Counted from the stretch's first letter, positions 35,470 through 48,823 are shown. The stretch is 64,000 bases of DNA from Piper betle (GCA_033002965.1 JAURVB010012937.1:1-64000); one strand, 5' to 3'. Notes: generated from the sequence alone by a model not told the origin. Numbers and translations: made by a program.

Positions 35470-36354
35470 TATATCGACCAGATGCTCATTGTGAAGCCTC
35501 CATCTGCATCTGAACCTTCTCTGGCGGCTTCTATTTGGCAAGCTGTGGAGAGCAGTGACATTAAGAGACTATACAAGCTCCTTCTGACATCTGATTATGA
35601 TTCCAATACGACTTATGATGACTTGTGAGTTGGGGATACGTATCATTCATGTCACGTACAGGACAAAATGATAAACCCCACGATCCACAGGCTTGTCATT
35701 TGATAGAATCAGGCAATGCTGCTTCTTGTATTCAATGTTGTTCCCTGTTGCATCTTGCATGCCATGGGGAGGATCTTGCCTTGATGGAGCTTCTTTTACA
35801 ATTTGGTGCAGATATTAATCGGCGCGATTTCGATGGAAGAGCCCTTCTTCATCATTGTGTTGCCATGGGAAATGATTCATATGCTAAATATCTACTTAGA
35901 AGGTAACGTACATGTTCTAGGCACCCAGTCTGACAATGCCAAATATTTATGTGCTGATATGATTACAATTGTTATTTTGTCACCCCTGATTTTGTTGTTT
36001 AGTTGATTTACCAGTCATATATGCATTTATATTAGGTACAATGTTTATACTTCGTTTGGATTAATGGTTGTTCCAAGCCTATTATAAACCTTCTCACATA
36101 ATGATATTATGTCTTATGTATTAAAAGATTCATGATGCTTGTGTTAGATACATACCCATATGGCTTCATAATCTGCTTTCCTAATCTCTTATGTTCTCAA
36201 CCTGATGATGTTCCGTTTATACTTGATGACACCCAGGGGAGCACCGCCGATGATTAGAGATGGAGGTGGCCAGACTGCATTGGAAAGAAGAATGGAGCAA
36301 ATGGGTGCAATAACTGATGAGCAGTTATTTCTTTTACTCGCAAGTGGTGAATGA
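35470..36354 (+). pseudogene. AGD-type ARF-GAP pseudogene, ankyrin exons
   Basis: An exon starts after GAACAG at 35470 (YIDQMLIVKPPSASEPSLAA; SIWQAVESSDIKRLYKLL) and, after a one-base shift near 35624, continues through ankyrin repeats (CSLLHLACHGEDLALMELLL; QFGADINRRDFDGRALLHHC) to a donor at 35902. The last exon (36237-36354) keeps the phase and gives GAPPMIRDGGGQTALERRME...LFLLLASGE and a stop. This is the C-terminus of plant AGD1-AGD4-type ARF-GAPs and belongs with the PH/ArfGAP exons at 20.9-22.4 kb. The exons between them, the end of ArfGAP and the linker, are missing or replaced by retroelements. Confidence 0.8.
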
Positions 36355-36828
36355 CTGAGGGACTGCATGTAAGTTGCTCCTTTTTTGTAATTTTTAGCTC
36401 TTTCTGGTGTAGATAAAATTATGGATATAGGGAACTCCACAAAATAAAGATGACACATTTGAGTGTCGATGCTAATGTGTATCCAATAAGTTGAAGATAT
36501 ATTTGTAATCGGATAGCTGCCTGCCCAGTGTATAAATAATTCAATTTTAGTGTTTTAAAGATTTCTCAGTTCTGCAGATACAGTAAACAAAAATGAACCA
36601 AAAATGTCATTTTTACAATGCTGAAATAACTAAAATTTATAGAGTAATTTAAGAACTATAAGCTCTAATGGACTCTTCTCTCAATTACAACAAGCTCCAA
36701 ATTCCCAAAATTTATACTTGTATCCTTGATCAAAAGCTCCATGCCACTTTCATGACCTGTGTTGAAAGATTGAATATTTGCGAAGAACTCTAGCAAAATA
36801 GTAAAATCAGGTCATGTTGTAGTCTGGT

Positions 36829-37377
36829 TCAATCAATTGCAGATCTCACTCCTCCACGGTACAACATTTGACCATAGAGTTCAGCATGCTCGCCAACCAA
36901 GACGTGAATGAAGCACAAACAGCAAGAAAAGAAAAGAAAACGAAAAACCCATTTTAAAGAAGCAAAAATGAAGTACCTTCAAAGCAACTATAACCGCTGC
37001 AACTACTTCTCGGAATTCATGGAATTTTTTTCTTGCTTCATCAGGTGAAACAGAGGGAACAACTTTTGGTACAACTTTTGCAACTGTAAAGAAATTGATA
37101 AGCTCTGTTTCAGAGCTGATAATATGAAGATCAATAACCTTTCACAACATAACATGGTAAATTTATTTGATTTATTAATGTTTAAAAACAAGATATGTTA
37201 ATGCAAGATACCAGTTGGAAGCATTCTTTGACTATCTAAATTTAACTGAGTCATAGATGTTCTGACAGCAAGATGAAATACCTAAGTTTGCAGAATGTCT
37301 CACATCATCAATGAGCAAAACTCTATCACTGTTTTCACTGCTAGCTCCTCTTCTATCTCTCACCGACCCAACATCTC
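36829..37377 (-). other. Three phase-compatible exons of an unrecognised gene (3' end)
   Basis: On the minus strand, TTGCAG precedes 37377-37282 (DVGSVRDRRGASSENSDRVL; LIDDVRHSANL), which ends at a GTATTT donor. The next exon, 37083-36977, follows TTTACAG and continues in phase (VAKVVPKVVPSVSPDEARKK; FHEFREVVAAVIVALK) to a GTACTT donor. A third piece ends at a TGA at 36829 (HAELYGQMLYRGGVRSAID), but its acceptor looks damaged. The matching phases and charged helical content suggest a real gene, or one recently lost. I do not recognise the family. It is tail to tail with the ARF-GAP exons. Another open minus-strand stretch lies at about 37440-37625, and the copia element starts just beyond, so upstream exons may be interrupted. 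Confidence 0.5.
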
Positions 37378-37669
37378 CTGCAAATAACGGAAAATTGTGT
37401 CAAAGATACAGAACATACATTTTTTGCAACCAGTCAGACCTCAATTACTGTAGACATCAAGATTATTATCCAAGCAAGTAAATCCAGTGAGAGTTGGCAA
37501 GACTCTGCTAAAATGATGTGCTGAACCATTGAGTCTTCCAAGTGTAGGATATGGGTACATAAAAGTTCATCAAGCAACATCGAGCAAATTGCAGCGAATG
37601 AGTTCTCAGCAAATTCCTCTAATGATTAAGTCAACTATTGAAAACAACTATGCTCGATCTCCAACTATT

Positions 37670-39978
37670 GAAGCATGAGGGTTCATGCTGGACTCCCTTT
37701 GCATCTTTGGGGTGCCACAGTGGATACAGCTGTCTATCTAATAAACCGAAGTCCATCAAGCGCCTTAGATGGAAAAATACCGAAGAGGTATGGTCTGGTA
37801 AGAAAGTTGACTACTCTTTTCTTAAAGTCTTTGTATTGCATATACACATGTTGACAGGGAATCAAGAAAGGAGCTTGATACAAAGTCCCGCAAATGTGTA
37901 TTTCTTGGATATGGAGGTGATGAGTATGGTTACCGGATGTGGGATTTCGAGAACAACAAGGTGTTTCGAAGTCGGGATGTTGTATTCAATGAAGAGTGCA
38001 TGTACAAAGACATGAATGAAGGAAAGAATGAGGAGTCAAAAGAAAAAGAGTATATGGAGCTTGATGAGACAGATGAAGAGATGTCAAGTGCAGAAAATCA
38101 AGGATTTATTCCAAGTGATGAGGAACAATTATCTTCTGAAGAGACCGAACAAGAATGTTAGTCATAGGCTAATCAACCAAATGATGATAAATCAGATTTT
38201 GAATATTCTGATGCACAAGTTGAAATTGATGACTCAGAGCCACCACAAAAGATAGTTGTTGCTCCTGAACCAAGGAGGAGCACAAGGGTTAGAAAGCCTA
38301 CTCAGAAATTAAATTTAATTGTACAACATATTTTGTATACTGATGCAGGAGAACCGGAGTCCTATGATGAAGCCATGACTGACAAAGCTCATCTTAAGTG
38401 GGAGTTGGTCATGAAGGATGAGATGCCATCGTTGGAGAAGAATCATACATAGGAGTTGGTGAGGTTGCCACCAAAAAGGAGGGTTCTACAAAACAAGTGG
38501 ATCTATCGGATCAAGTCTGAAGCCGGTGGTGTACAAAGGTATAAGGCAAGACTTGTGGTGAAAGGTTTTGGTCAAAGAGAATGGATTGATTTTCATGATA
38601 TATTTGCACGTGTTGTAAAAATGATTTCTATTAGAATTATTTTGAGTATTGTGGTTGTAAAGGGGTTGTATTTAGAGCAGCTTGATGTAAATACAGCTTT
38701 CCTTCATGGTGATTTGGAGGAGGAGATCTATATGGAACAACCAAAAGGATTTGAAGTTAAAGGTAAAGAAAATATGGTATGCAAATTGAAGAGGAGTCTA
38801 TATGGACTCAAACAAGCACCAAGACAGTGGTATTTGAAATTTGACAAGTTTATGTTGGATAATGGATTTGCTAGGAGCAATTCGGACCACTGTGTATATC
38901 TACAAAAGTTTAATGATGGCGATTACATTATTTTAACTTTTTATGTAGATGATATGCTTGTTGCAGGGACTTGTATGGAGAAAATTGTTAGTCTCAAGAT
39001 GAGGTTAGCCAAGAGTTTTTCCATGAAGGATTTGGGGGAAGCAAAACAACTTCTTGGGATGCAAATTACCCGAGACAAGAAGAACAAGAAGTTATGGTTA
39101 TCTCAAGGAGGGTATGTAAAGAAAGTTCTTGAGAAATTCAACATAAATGAGTCCAAGCCAGTGACTACTACTTTGGGTAGTTTCCAATTGTCCAAAGAAC
39201 AAGGTGCTAAGAGTGAGGAGGATAAAGCTCACATGAAAATGATGCCTTATGCTTCAGCTATTGGAAGTTTTATGTATGCTATGGTGAGTAGAAAACCAGA
39301 TATTGTACATGTAGTGGGAGTAGTGAGCAGATTTATGACGAACCCAGGAAAAGAACACTAGGAGGTAGTGAAATGGATTTTCAGGTACTTGAAAGGAACT
39401 TCTAATTACTGTTTGTGTTTTGGGGGTGATAATATTGATGTGCAAGGTTATGTGGACTCAGACCATGCTGGAAATAGAGACAATGGCAGGAATACATCTG
39501 GATACATCTTTAAAGTTGGTGGAACTGCGGTGAGTTGGGTTTCCAAATTGCAAAAGATAGTGGCTCTGTCTTCAACTGAGGCTGAATATGTGGCTGCTAT
39601 AGAAGCTAGCAAGGAATATATTTGGATTAAAACTTTAATGAATGAGTTAGGTTTTAATGAGGTTGATTACAGGTTGTACAGTGATAGTTAAAGTGCAATC
39701 CGTTTAGCCAAGAACTCGGCATTTCATTCTAGGGCCAAACATATTCGGTTAAAGTATCATTTTATCAGATCTTTGTTAGAACAACGTAAATTGAAGTTGC
39801 AGAAGATAGATGGAAAAAATAATCCGGCGGATATGTTGACTAAACCGGTGGATGGAAAAAAGTTGAGTTTTTGTTCAACTTTAGTGAACTTGCACTAACA
39901 AGTAGGTGGACTCATGCAATGAACAAGTGGAGGAAGAGTTTAGACTGGTGTGTTCCAATCAGACTCCAAGTGGGAGAT
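37670..39978 (+). pseudogene. Ty1-copia pol, 3' half (integrase tail, reverse transcriptase, RNase H)
   Basis: The element starts inside integrase (AVYLINRSPSSALDGKIP, about 37725), and the frame shifts between 37780 and 37930. A clean stretch then runs through the reverse transcriptase (NKWIYRIKSEAGGVQRYKAR; QLDVNTAFLHGDLEE; the YVDDMLVAG catalytic box) and RNase H (STEAEYVAAIEASKE; DMLTKPVDGKKL). Three point stops interrupt it, at about 38453, 39359 and 39689, each explained by one C-to-T or G-to-A change. A polypurine tract, AAGTGGGAGAT, ends at 39978. Gag, protease and most of integrase are absent. Confidence 0.85.
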
Positions 39979-40531
39979 TGTTAATATGTGTAATTGTATT
40001 AATGATATGTAGCCCATTGTCACACTCGGAATACTAAAGAAATCTCGGAATATTAACAGAGGTGGCTGTTAGTTGTTCCATGGAAATTGAAGGGCCTCAA
40101 AGCCTCTATATAAATTGAGCTTCATTTGCCTCATTCTTGGTGTGCAACACAAGTAGAAGGCAAGATAAGCAGAAGAAAAGACAAGAAAAGAGAGATAGAG
40201 AGAGATATAGTGATAAAAGAAGAGGGAAAAATATTTACGAGTTTATCTTATACAAAGTATTGAGAGAGAGTGAAATCCTATAATCTCAATAGTATAGGGT
40301 GTGTAAGTAATCTTCTTGTACATCTCTTTATATATTTGATGACTGTAATCTTTGGTTAAAGTAGTGAATTGTTCATTGTTGCCCGCGGTTTTTGACTCTC
40401 GATTGAAGGAGGGTATTCCACGTTAAATCTCTGCCTTTTATGGTTTTGTTTTATCTTATTTCTTAGGTCTTATTTTCCTATTATTTTTGTTCGATGTGGT
40501 TGATCTCCAATTTTGGGGATTTTTCTCAACA
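39979..40531 (+). repeat. 3' LTR of the copia element
   Basis: TGTTAATATGTGTAATTG to TTTTTCTCAACA. In reverse complement it matches the minus-strand LTRs at 3493, 44491 and 53502. A TATATAAA box lies near 40110 and purine-rich repeats near 40160-40280. It ends exactly where block B begins (ACCCCCTCCTATAGTAGGG from 40533), inside what is the NLR leader exon in block A. Confidence 0.8.
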
Positions 40532-40532
40532 C

Positions 40533-40604
40533 ACCCCCTCCTATAGTAGGGATGTTGGAAGGGATTTCCTTTTGGTTTTTCTTTTTGCCAAAACGACTGA
40601 ACAT
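40533..40604 (-). pseudogene. NLR leader exon, copy B, truncated by the copia LTR
   Basis: From the ATG at 40604: MFSRFGKKKNQKEIPSNIPT, IGGG, then LTR sequence. Block A continues from the same point into the QTPG motif and the P-loop. The exon was therefore cut at residue 23 or so by the element or by the duplication breakpoint. Confidence 0.7.
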
Positions 40605-42945
40605 CTTGTGGGGTTGGAAGAAGAAAAAGTGGAAGTAGGAATAATGGAGAGAAGTAGAAAGTAACAGATCAAGGAAGATGGGGGGGGGGGGAGTCGGCCT
40701 TGTGAGGTGTAAATGTGATGAGAATGAAAGTAGATGAAGTTGGCCATTAAAAAAGTAGAAGAGTGGGCGAATCAAATCATTTGTGAAGAAGAAGAACAAA
40801 AGGAGGAGTACAAGAGCTTAGAAGTTGCGGGGAAAAATACAAATATATTTTCTTTTGTGGAGGAGGGGGCATATCAAGTCAATTGTGTTGAAGAAGATCG
40901 GCAAAGTAGATCAAGTGTGGCGGTTCAAGTGTGACGGTAAGAGTGTAGAGCAGAAATACAAATACAGGACACAAGTGCATGCTAGTATCTGCCATATTCA
41001 TGGTTTGTGAGCATGGTACGATCCATACATACTCAAATATAAAATATAATATTTTTCAAATTTTTATCATATAGTTATATTAATTGACACTCGAAAGCAT
41101 TACTAATAAATAAAAATAGTTATTTGATAATTTTAAAACCTTAATCTCCTAAATATGTTCATTAAATAAAAATAAAAATTTATTTGCAATTATTACTACA
41201 TAATAGAGAAGAAAAACGGAAAAGAAGGGTTGAAGACGAGAAATACAAATGTATGCTAAGTATCATCACCATTGGGTCTCGTTTATGTCTAGTCCTATGG
41301 ACGGTCAACAAGCATGGTTTGATCCAATAGAGCCGAAATATAGATATACTTAAATATATATAATATAATACTCTTAAATTTTTTATATAAAATAGTTGTA
41401 TTGATTGATAGTCCAAAACATTACTAATATATAAAAACTACGTAAAATATTCATGGAGGGGGCATATCAAGTCAATTGCGGAGAAGAAGATCAGAAAAGT
41501 AGATAAAGTTTGACGGTAAAAGAGCAGAAATGCAAATACAGGATATAGCCAAATTCATGAATTACGTAGAATGTGTATATATGTATATAATTAATATCTT
41601 ATCTGATCAACCATTACAAGATCTTGTCTACGTAAAATATTGTCGGGTTCCTGGCTAAGTATACTGACTGCTTATGAGTGTATGACGTTAGCCGTACAAT
41701 ATTATACAACCAGAATATGCATATATGTAATAAATATGGTTTTCTATATTCTAGTATCTGCAAGCTATTGCTTATTGTTAGCTTTTAATTTTCGAGCAGG
41801 TTAATTTCTTAAAACTAGCAAAACTCCTTTGTGCTCCAGGGAATTTATTATGATGATTAGTTCCCCATTTCTTAAAGGCTCAATTTCACTATTTTTTATT
41901 CAGTTTGGAAGGATTAATTTCAAAATCTCGTGCCAATTAATCCTATGAATAGTTGAGCATGTATCTATCATTGATCGCTACCTACCTCTCTTCAGAAAAA
42001 AATTAAGACGCGAGAAATCTATTGTCCTTGAACAATATGATCAAGTTAATTGCAGAAACCAGCATGCAGGAGTACGTTTAGGAACCAAAATTTTAAGAGT
42101 ATTAATTAATGCCATTTTTGTCATGCCATTAAAATAAATCTTTTAAAATGACCGTCCGTGATTTGAGGATCAAATGACATTGAACAAATACCAAATTTTT
42201 ACATTCAAAACAAAGTTGAAGTACACGATAGTAAAATGTGTAACAAAATGAGTTGGATTGAGCATATATAAATTGTAAACTATTTAGCGAGAGACACATT
42301 TTGACCACATCTACGTCTAGTTTGCAACATGTTGTTATCATCAAAGTTAATTAATTATGTTCTACATATTTAGAACCTACTCCTCCGTAAAGCCAATTAA
42401 CCGTATGTGACAAGAATAAAATATCATTAAGTATTGGCCAATATTAGCTAAAAGTTTTGGGAAATTAATTTTTACATAGGCACACTCCCTTGAACGCAGT
42501 AATGTTAATTATATCTTCTGTTGTTATATATTCGTTTTAATTTAAATGAATATATCTTAGTGTCTATTATGTGTCTTCTGGTGTAGGGGAGCGCTGATCA
42601 TTGGAACAAAATAACATACATTTGGAGAGTTTTTCATCATTGTGAATTGTGGAAGCAAAATAACAAACATACATTTGGAGAGTTTTTCGTCATTGTGAAT
42701 TGTGGAACTGCTCCAAGTGTATTTTAGTATAAAGATTAAGTTTGAGCGTTCACTTGATGTTGTATGCCTCATCAATATGAGTCACTCAGCAAATATATAA
42801 TCTCAGACCCACAATTCTTGGACCTTTTCTTTTGTGTTTTGTTTGTTTTTATCATCAACGACCTCTTTTTTTCTTTCAAGCAAAAACCGGTTGTTGAATT
42901 ATGAATTAGTTACAAGGAAAAGGATGGAGATCAATTATAATCACG

Positions 42946-42972
42946 TTGACCACAAAAGTCAATGGTTTGACC
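42946..42972. promoter_or_regulatory. W-box cluster, copy B
   Basis: Same three TTGAC(C/T) cores in the same spacing as 1977-2003. They lie upstream, on the minus strand, of the truncated leader at 40604. Confidence 0.5.
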
Positions 42973-43949
42973 CACACAAAGATGACGAGGAGATGGCCAA
43001 GGGAAATCAACGAATGACAAGAGCGGAAAGTGGAGCCCATGGTTTTCGTCGTCCCAAAAGTTGTTCCCATCCTCAAACACGTCACCCCCGATTTGTCCCG
43101 GCCAGTCAATTTGGACCGTGCGATTTCCCAAGTCAGCCAAAAGTGGGCTCACATCCTCGTCGTTTAAACTAAAGTACCTAACGTGTTTCTAATTATTTAC
43201 ATTATTATTACAACCATGACACGCAACGCAATAATCATGCAAAATTTTGCTCAATCCTAGAAGAATAAAAATGTTCTTAAGACATCTAAAATAAAATTCC
43301 TGAAATTTGAAAACAATGTCAATATTCAATGAATTTTGGAAAACTATATACTTTTATTTAATCAATAAACTACTCTTAAATTGTATCGAGACTACAAGTA
43401 TTAAGAATCAGTGACAAAGAGAGATTTTGTTTTTTGATAATCGACCAAATCTTATTCACCATTCTCATTCTTACTAGATGAATATGTAACACCCTATATA
43501 CGGTTCACGCTCGTGAACCAATATGTATATGTTCCAAGTCCCGGTTAGATTGACTAACCTAAACCCAACTTGTGAGGATTTAATCTCGGCGTCTTAAGAT
43601 GAAGATACGGCACGCCATACATGGATGAATGCTCATAATCCTAACATGCCGCACACTTCACTAAAACCAAATTACCTAATTTGTTTCTAATTATTTACAT
43701 TATTATTACAACCATGGCACGCAATGCAATAATCATGCAAAATTTTGCTCAATTCTAAAAGAATAAAAATGTTGTTAAAACATCTAAAATGAAATTCTGA
43801 AATTTGAAAACATAATCAATATTCAATGAATTTTGGATACCTATATAGTATTATTTAATCAATAAACGAGTATAAAGAATCAGTGACAAAGAGGACTAAA
43901 TCTTATTCGTAAAGCAGTCGCGTTTAAGCCTGTTGCTCTTGTTGGTAAC

Positions 43950-44126
43950 ATGGCAACTGGAGAGGGTGATGGTATGGTGGATGAAGCTTTGACGATTTTA
44001 TCTGTGCTTGCAAGCCATCAAGAGGGTAAGGTGGCCATTGCAAAGGCTAATGCCATTCCAGTTCTTATAGACCTTCTTCGGACAATTGAGAAGTTTTTGC
44101 TCTGTTCTCAACGATCCCGATACTAA
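43950..44126 (+). pseudogene. U-box/ARM-repeat fragment, copy B (open small frame)
   Basis: An uninterrupted 58-codon frame from ATG at 43950 to TAA at 44126: MATGEGDGMVDEALTILSVL, ASHQEGKVAIAKANAIPVLI, DLLRTIEKFLLCSQRSRY. The first 43 or so residues are ARM-repeat sequence of the PUB13/14 type; the tail is flank. It lacks the U-box and most repeats, so it cannot act as a ligase. Copy A carries a one-base deletion in the same place. Confidence 0.55.
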
Positions 44127-44219
44127 ATTTTCTTAATTGTTTATTGGATAGACACACGGCAATCGACACATCAAAGTGAAGAAGGCATGCACCTAATTCA
44201 CGATACTTTACTACAGTAA

Positions 44220-45325
44220 AAAAATTTTTGGGAAAAATAATCATTAAGACTTTAATTTGTTCACAAAGCAAAGACTTTGTCATAGGACAGGGAGAACTTG
44301 TTCTACAAATAATAATAACTCATTTATTGGTACTCCTCGGCTAACATCAACCAATTGGTACTCCTCGGCTAACAATTGTTGCATTAAATTTCTCAATTTT
44401 CTCGGTCTTGAAAATGTCCACATGACTCCATGACTCCCACTCAAATCTAAGATCCGATTAAATGAAAAAGTTCCCATAGGTGGCGCCAATTGTTGAGAAA
44501 AATCCCCAAAAGTTACAAATCAATAATAGCGATTATAAGATATGGGAAAATAATGTCCGAGAAATAAGATAAAACAAAACCACAAAAATAGAGATTTAAC
44601 GTGAAATATCGAAAGTAAAAAACCACAAGACAACAACGAATAATTCACTACTTCAACCAAAGATTATATCAAAATATACAAGAAGATTACTCACCCAACC
44701 TACAACCTATATTATTGAGATTAAAGATTTTTCTCTCTCATACTCTATATAAGAGTGAATAATATTGATCCCTCCTCCTATGTCTATATTCTCTCTTTTT
44801 TCTCTTTATCTACTCACATCTTTGTCTTGTTTTCAGAACGAGGCAAATGAAGCTCAATTTATAGAGAAGCTTTGAGACCCTTTATCTTCCATGGAAAAAT
44901 AAACGACACCTTTCTTGGTATTCCGAAATTCCTTTAGTATAGTATTCCGAAATTCCTTTAGTATTCAAAGTATTTACTCACCCAACCTATACTATTGAGA
45001 TTACAAGCTTTCACTCTTTGTATAAGAGTGAATAATATTAATATTTCTCTCTCATACTCTGTATAAGAGTGAATAATATTAATCTTCTCTTCCTATCTCT
45101 ATATTCTCTCTTTTTCTCTCTTTGTCGACTCACATCTTGTCTTGTTTTCTTTGTTTGTCTTGTTTTTAGAATGAGGCAAATGAAGCTCAATTTATAGAGA
45201 AGCTTTAAGACCCTTCATCTTCCAAGGAAAAACAAACAGACACCTCTGTTGGTATTCCGAGATTCATTTAGTATTCCGAGTGTGACAATGGGCTACATAT
45301 TATTAATATAATTACAAACATTAAC
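44220..45325 (-). mobile_element. Truncated copia 5' end, copy B
   Basis: LTR at 44491-45325 with the GGCGCCAAT junction and gag-start remnant below it, as in block A. The internal pyrimidine-rich zone differs: here TCTCTCATACTCTGTATAAG with GAATAATATTAAT is duplicated (45030-45085), where copy A has duplicated a different segment. Confidence 0.7.
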
Positions 45326-45723
45326 AGTAAGAAAAGCTAAACATATTAAGAGCAAGCCCAAAATAAGCCATTTTCTCTGCCATATCATTTTCTGGCCATG
45401 CCGAAATGGATAGGAAAAGATTTTAAAAAGAACTCAACCAACCGAAGGAGAGAAGATATATATATCCATGACACTCATTTATTTCAACAGCGAACTGAAG
45501 TTCTATCTCTGTTTTATCTTTTGCTCTTTAACAAGGATTGTTACAAACTTGTCAACTATCTCTGTTTTATCTTTTGCTCTTTAACAAGCATTGTTACAAA
45601 CTTGTCAACTAACATAACCATCCTGTAACCAGCTGGACTAACATTTGGGACAAAATTAAAATTCCTAAAACTAGATGAGACTTTCTGGTTGCATCAATGC
45701 CAGAAACTCCAAAAGCAATTGTT

Positions 45724-46370
45724 TTAACCTCTTAGCAGCTTATCATCTTCGACGGAAATTGCCATATAAGCCTTGCAACCAGAGCACTTACTATAAGGAC
45801 AATAATGATGAACTGAAAGTGAAGTGCTAAACATGGGATTCAATCCGAAATTAAATGCATGGCTAAAATTATACAAATCTAGCAAATGAACAACCCACAA
45901 ACTCACATGAACAACTGCTAACAGTTTGGTTTGCTTGAAAATGAAGTGGCCATGGCAGAAGGTGTCCACCTTCAAAGTGGTGAAGTTCATTAAGAGATGC
46001 AAATGCTAACCCAAAATGAGCCATCTTTGTGAACCATCCATGATCCTCTGTTCCTACATTTGTGAATGTTGAACAGTGTGAAATTGAGCCTATAGATGTC
46101 AAATCCGCCAAGACATTTTGATACTTGATTACCTCCAAATTCAAAAAAGGCGCTTTCTGAGGGTGCATAATTTGCTCGCTTAAATCTTTAAATCTTTGTT
46201 CCCTCAATCGCACCTTGTAGTAGCCTTTTCTTATTCATTAAACCTATGGGAAATTTTTCTAGTTTCTGACATTCATCGATGCGCAAATACAATAAGGAAG
46301 GAAAAGAGACATTGTAACTACATACGGTCACCATTGAGTCATCGAAGGATATAAATATATATGTACACAA
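45724..46370 (-). pseudogene. NLR leucine-rich-repeat tail and overlapping unrecognised frames, copy B
   Basis: 46188-46370 encodes the same FPSLLYLRIDECQKLEKFPI tail as 5220-5402, without change. The overlapping frames at 45724-46213 are the counterparts of 4756-5245, with a few substitutions (for example a Cys to Gly in the 114-residue frame). See block A for the interpretation. Confidence 0.55.
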
Positions 46371-47063
46371 ACATATTTTCTATAGAAGAAGACAAATGAC
46401 AACAATTTGTTTGTTTTTTGTTAATTTGACCGACTCAAACTTCAAGAACAAGACAACCTACCCCCATCAACTCTTTGTCTCACTAAGACGTAAGTGATTA
46501 TGGTTATGTTGAAAAAAAACAAACAATTAAATCTTTGAAGTTAAAAAAATGATGGAATCAGCTCTAAGCTCCTTACTAAATTCAGCCGCTCATAGTACAA
46601 TCCAAAAGCTAAAAACTACCTTTGAAAAGAAGATGTTGGCCACTGTCCAAATAAGATGTATGTGAGGAAGCTAGTCAAGGGCTCGGTATAAAAATTTCAA
46701 TGACAAAATATCTTTAAATGGGTGGATTAAAACAATCCTCAAATTAGTTTAATATCTAATATCTTATACAGTAAAATTTAATATATTAGTAAAAATATGT
46801 TTGTCATAATTTAATAATTGAGGACGACTGTTTCAAATAATTCTAAATTAGTGATAACATTTGTAGTAATAATTATTTATGAGTAGTTTTTATAAAAGAA
46901 AGGTGGATATGAGAAGAGAAAAAGTATTCTAAGATGTGCTTTTTTTTCAATGACTTCTTTTATTTCATGTAATAATCTATTATACCTTTAGAAAATAAAA
47001 ATTCTTTTGTAACATTAGTGTAACTTGCAGTGGTAAAGATATAATGGTATTAATGTTTGCGTT

Positions 47064-48108
47064 TGCCGGCTATGATCCTTGGTGGGACAGATACCACTTC
47101 GGTCACCCTAGCCGGAGCCATCTTCTTCATGCTTACTAAATGTCTTAGAATGCATCCAAGCAAAGTTCTGGTTCACCTACGAACCGGAATAAAACTGTTA
47201 CGATCGTGTCGAGTCAGGTCTAAAATACTTTTTTGCCTATTTTTAACATATTATTCAGCTTTTGGAAAAAAGTACATATCATTCCAGAAAAAATTAACGC
47301 CTTTAACATAGATATATACAAGCCACCCAATCTAAACTCTCTTGAATATAACCAAACTATAAAAGAAGACAAATGACAACACTTTGTTTTTTTTAAGTTT
47401 GACCAAGTCAATCTTCAAGAGCAAGACAAACTAACCACATTATTTCTTTGTCTCATTAAGACGCAAGTGATTACGGTTATGATGAAAAAAAACAATTCAA
47501 TCTTTGAAATTAAAAAAGTGATGGAATCAGCTCTAAGCTCCTTACTAAATTAGACTGCTCATAGCACAATCCAAAAGCTAAAAACTACCTATGCAAAAAA
47601 TAAAACATTTTTGTTTCCTAGTAAGGCGACTCATTCAATTCATATTTGTAAATAAAAGACAGCCAGCTTGAACAGACATGATTAGTACAATTCAAGACAG
47701 TTTTTTATTATTTCTTTCTTTATACTATTTCCTAATAAATTATCATCTTAAATATAATTAAATAACTGTTATTACAAAGTACCAAACCTCTTTTCTTATT
47801 TTTCATGATAAGTGAAAGAAAAAGAATCCTCGTGTTTGGTCTTATGATATGCTTTAATTAACTAGAGAACCTAGTTATGATAACCCAAGCCCCGATTTCC
47901 GGATTTGGGATAAGGTGAAAGAAGAAGAGCCCGTGGTGGTGGTGTGGTGGAGGAGGATATAGTGATGCAGTGATCAAGGCCACGTGTATGGTGAGTTTTT
48001 TCCCACAATTTTGTTTTAATTACAATGAATTTTTTTTAAATTTAAATTGTTTGAACGTATATTGGAGGAGGATATAGTGATGCAGTGATCAAGGCCACGT
48101 GTATGGTA
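47064..48108 (+). pseudogene. P450 I-helix and micro-exon scraps, copy B
   Basis: 47064-47140 encodes the same MILGGTDTTSVTL I-helix piece, and about 47952-47990 and 48065-48106 hold the two GGGYSDAVIKATCM pieces, the first with a GTGAGT donor. Order and spacing are as in block A. Between them (47145-47950) is AT-rich DNA with no gene. Confidence 0.45.
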
Positions 48109-48709
48109 AAATATCTAGGATTATATTGGATGGTGGACAGTACTAATGACATAGGCTTGGGTGTTGGCCATGGGCCAAATAAGATGTATGTTAGGCAGCT
48201 AGTCATGGGTTAAGTATGAAAATTTTAATGACAAAATTTGTTAAAATAGGCAGATTAAAAAACTATGATACTAAATAAATAATATTATCGTGCAACATGA
48301 GTCATATCAAAAGCTAAATGGGTAGTAAAGAAAGCTAAACATATTAAGAGGGAGTCCAAAATAAGCCAATCTCACTGCCATATCATTTTCTGGCAATGCC
48401 GAAATGGATAGGAAAAAATTATAAAAAGAACTCAATCAACCGAAGGAGAAGATATATATATCCATTACACTCGTTTATTCCATCATCAAACTGAAGTTCT
48501 ATCTCTGTTTTATCTTTTGCTCGTTAACAAGGATTGTTACAAACCTGTCAACTAATATAACCATCCTCCAACCAACTGGACTAACAGTGGGGACAAATAT
48601 TAAAATTCCTGAAACTAGATGAGACTTCTGGTTGCATCAATGTCAGAAACTTCAAAAAGCAATTGTAGAGGAGGGGGCATATCAAGTAGATCAAGTGTGA
48701 CGGTAAATG

Positions 48710-48823
48710 ACCATAGTTGTAGATGTCCATGATGGCCCGCTTCAAGAAGTTGAGGACTCTGCCCTTCGCCTCCTCCATTGATGCCGAGTTCGGTGGCACC
48801 TTCACCCTCCCCGCAAACGCCAT
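48710..48823 (-). pseudogene. NDUFA6-like fragment, copy B
   Basis: MAFAGRVKVPPNSASMEEAK, GRVLNFLKRAIMDIYNYG. Copy B reads EEAK, as in the plant protein family, where copy A has EVAK, so copy A carries the derived change. It is followed by the dispersed upstream module at about 48667. Confidence 0.5.
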
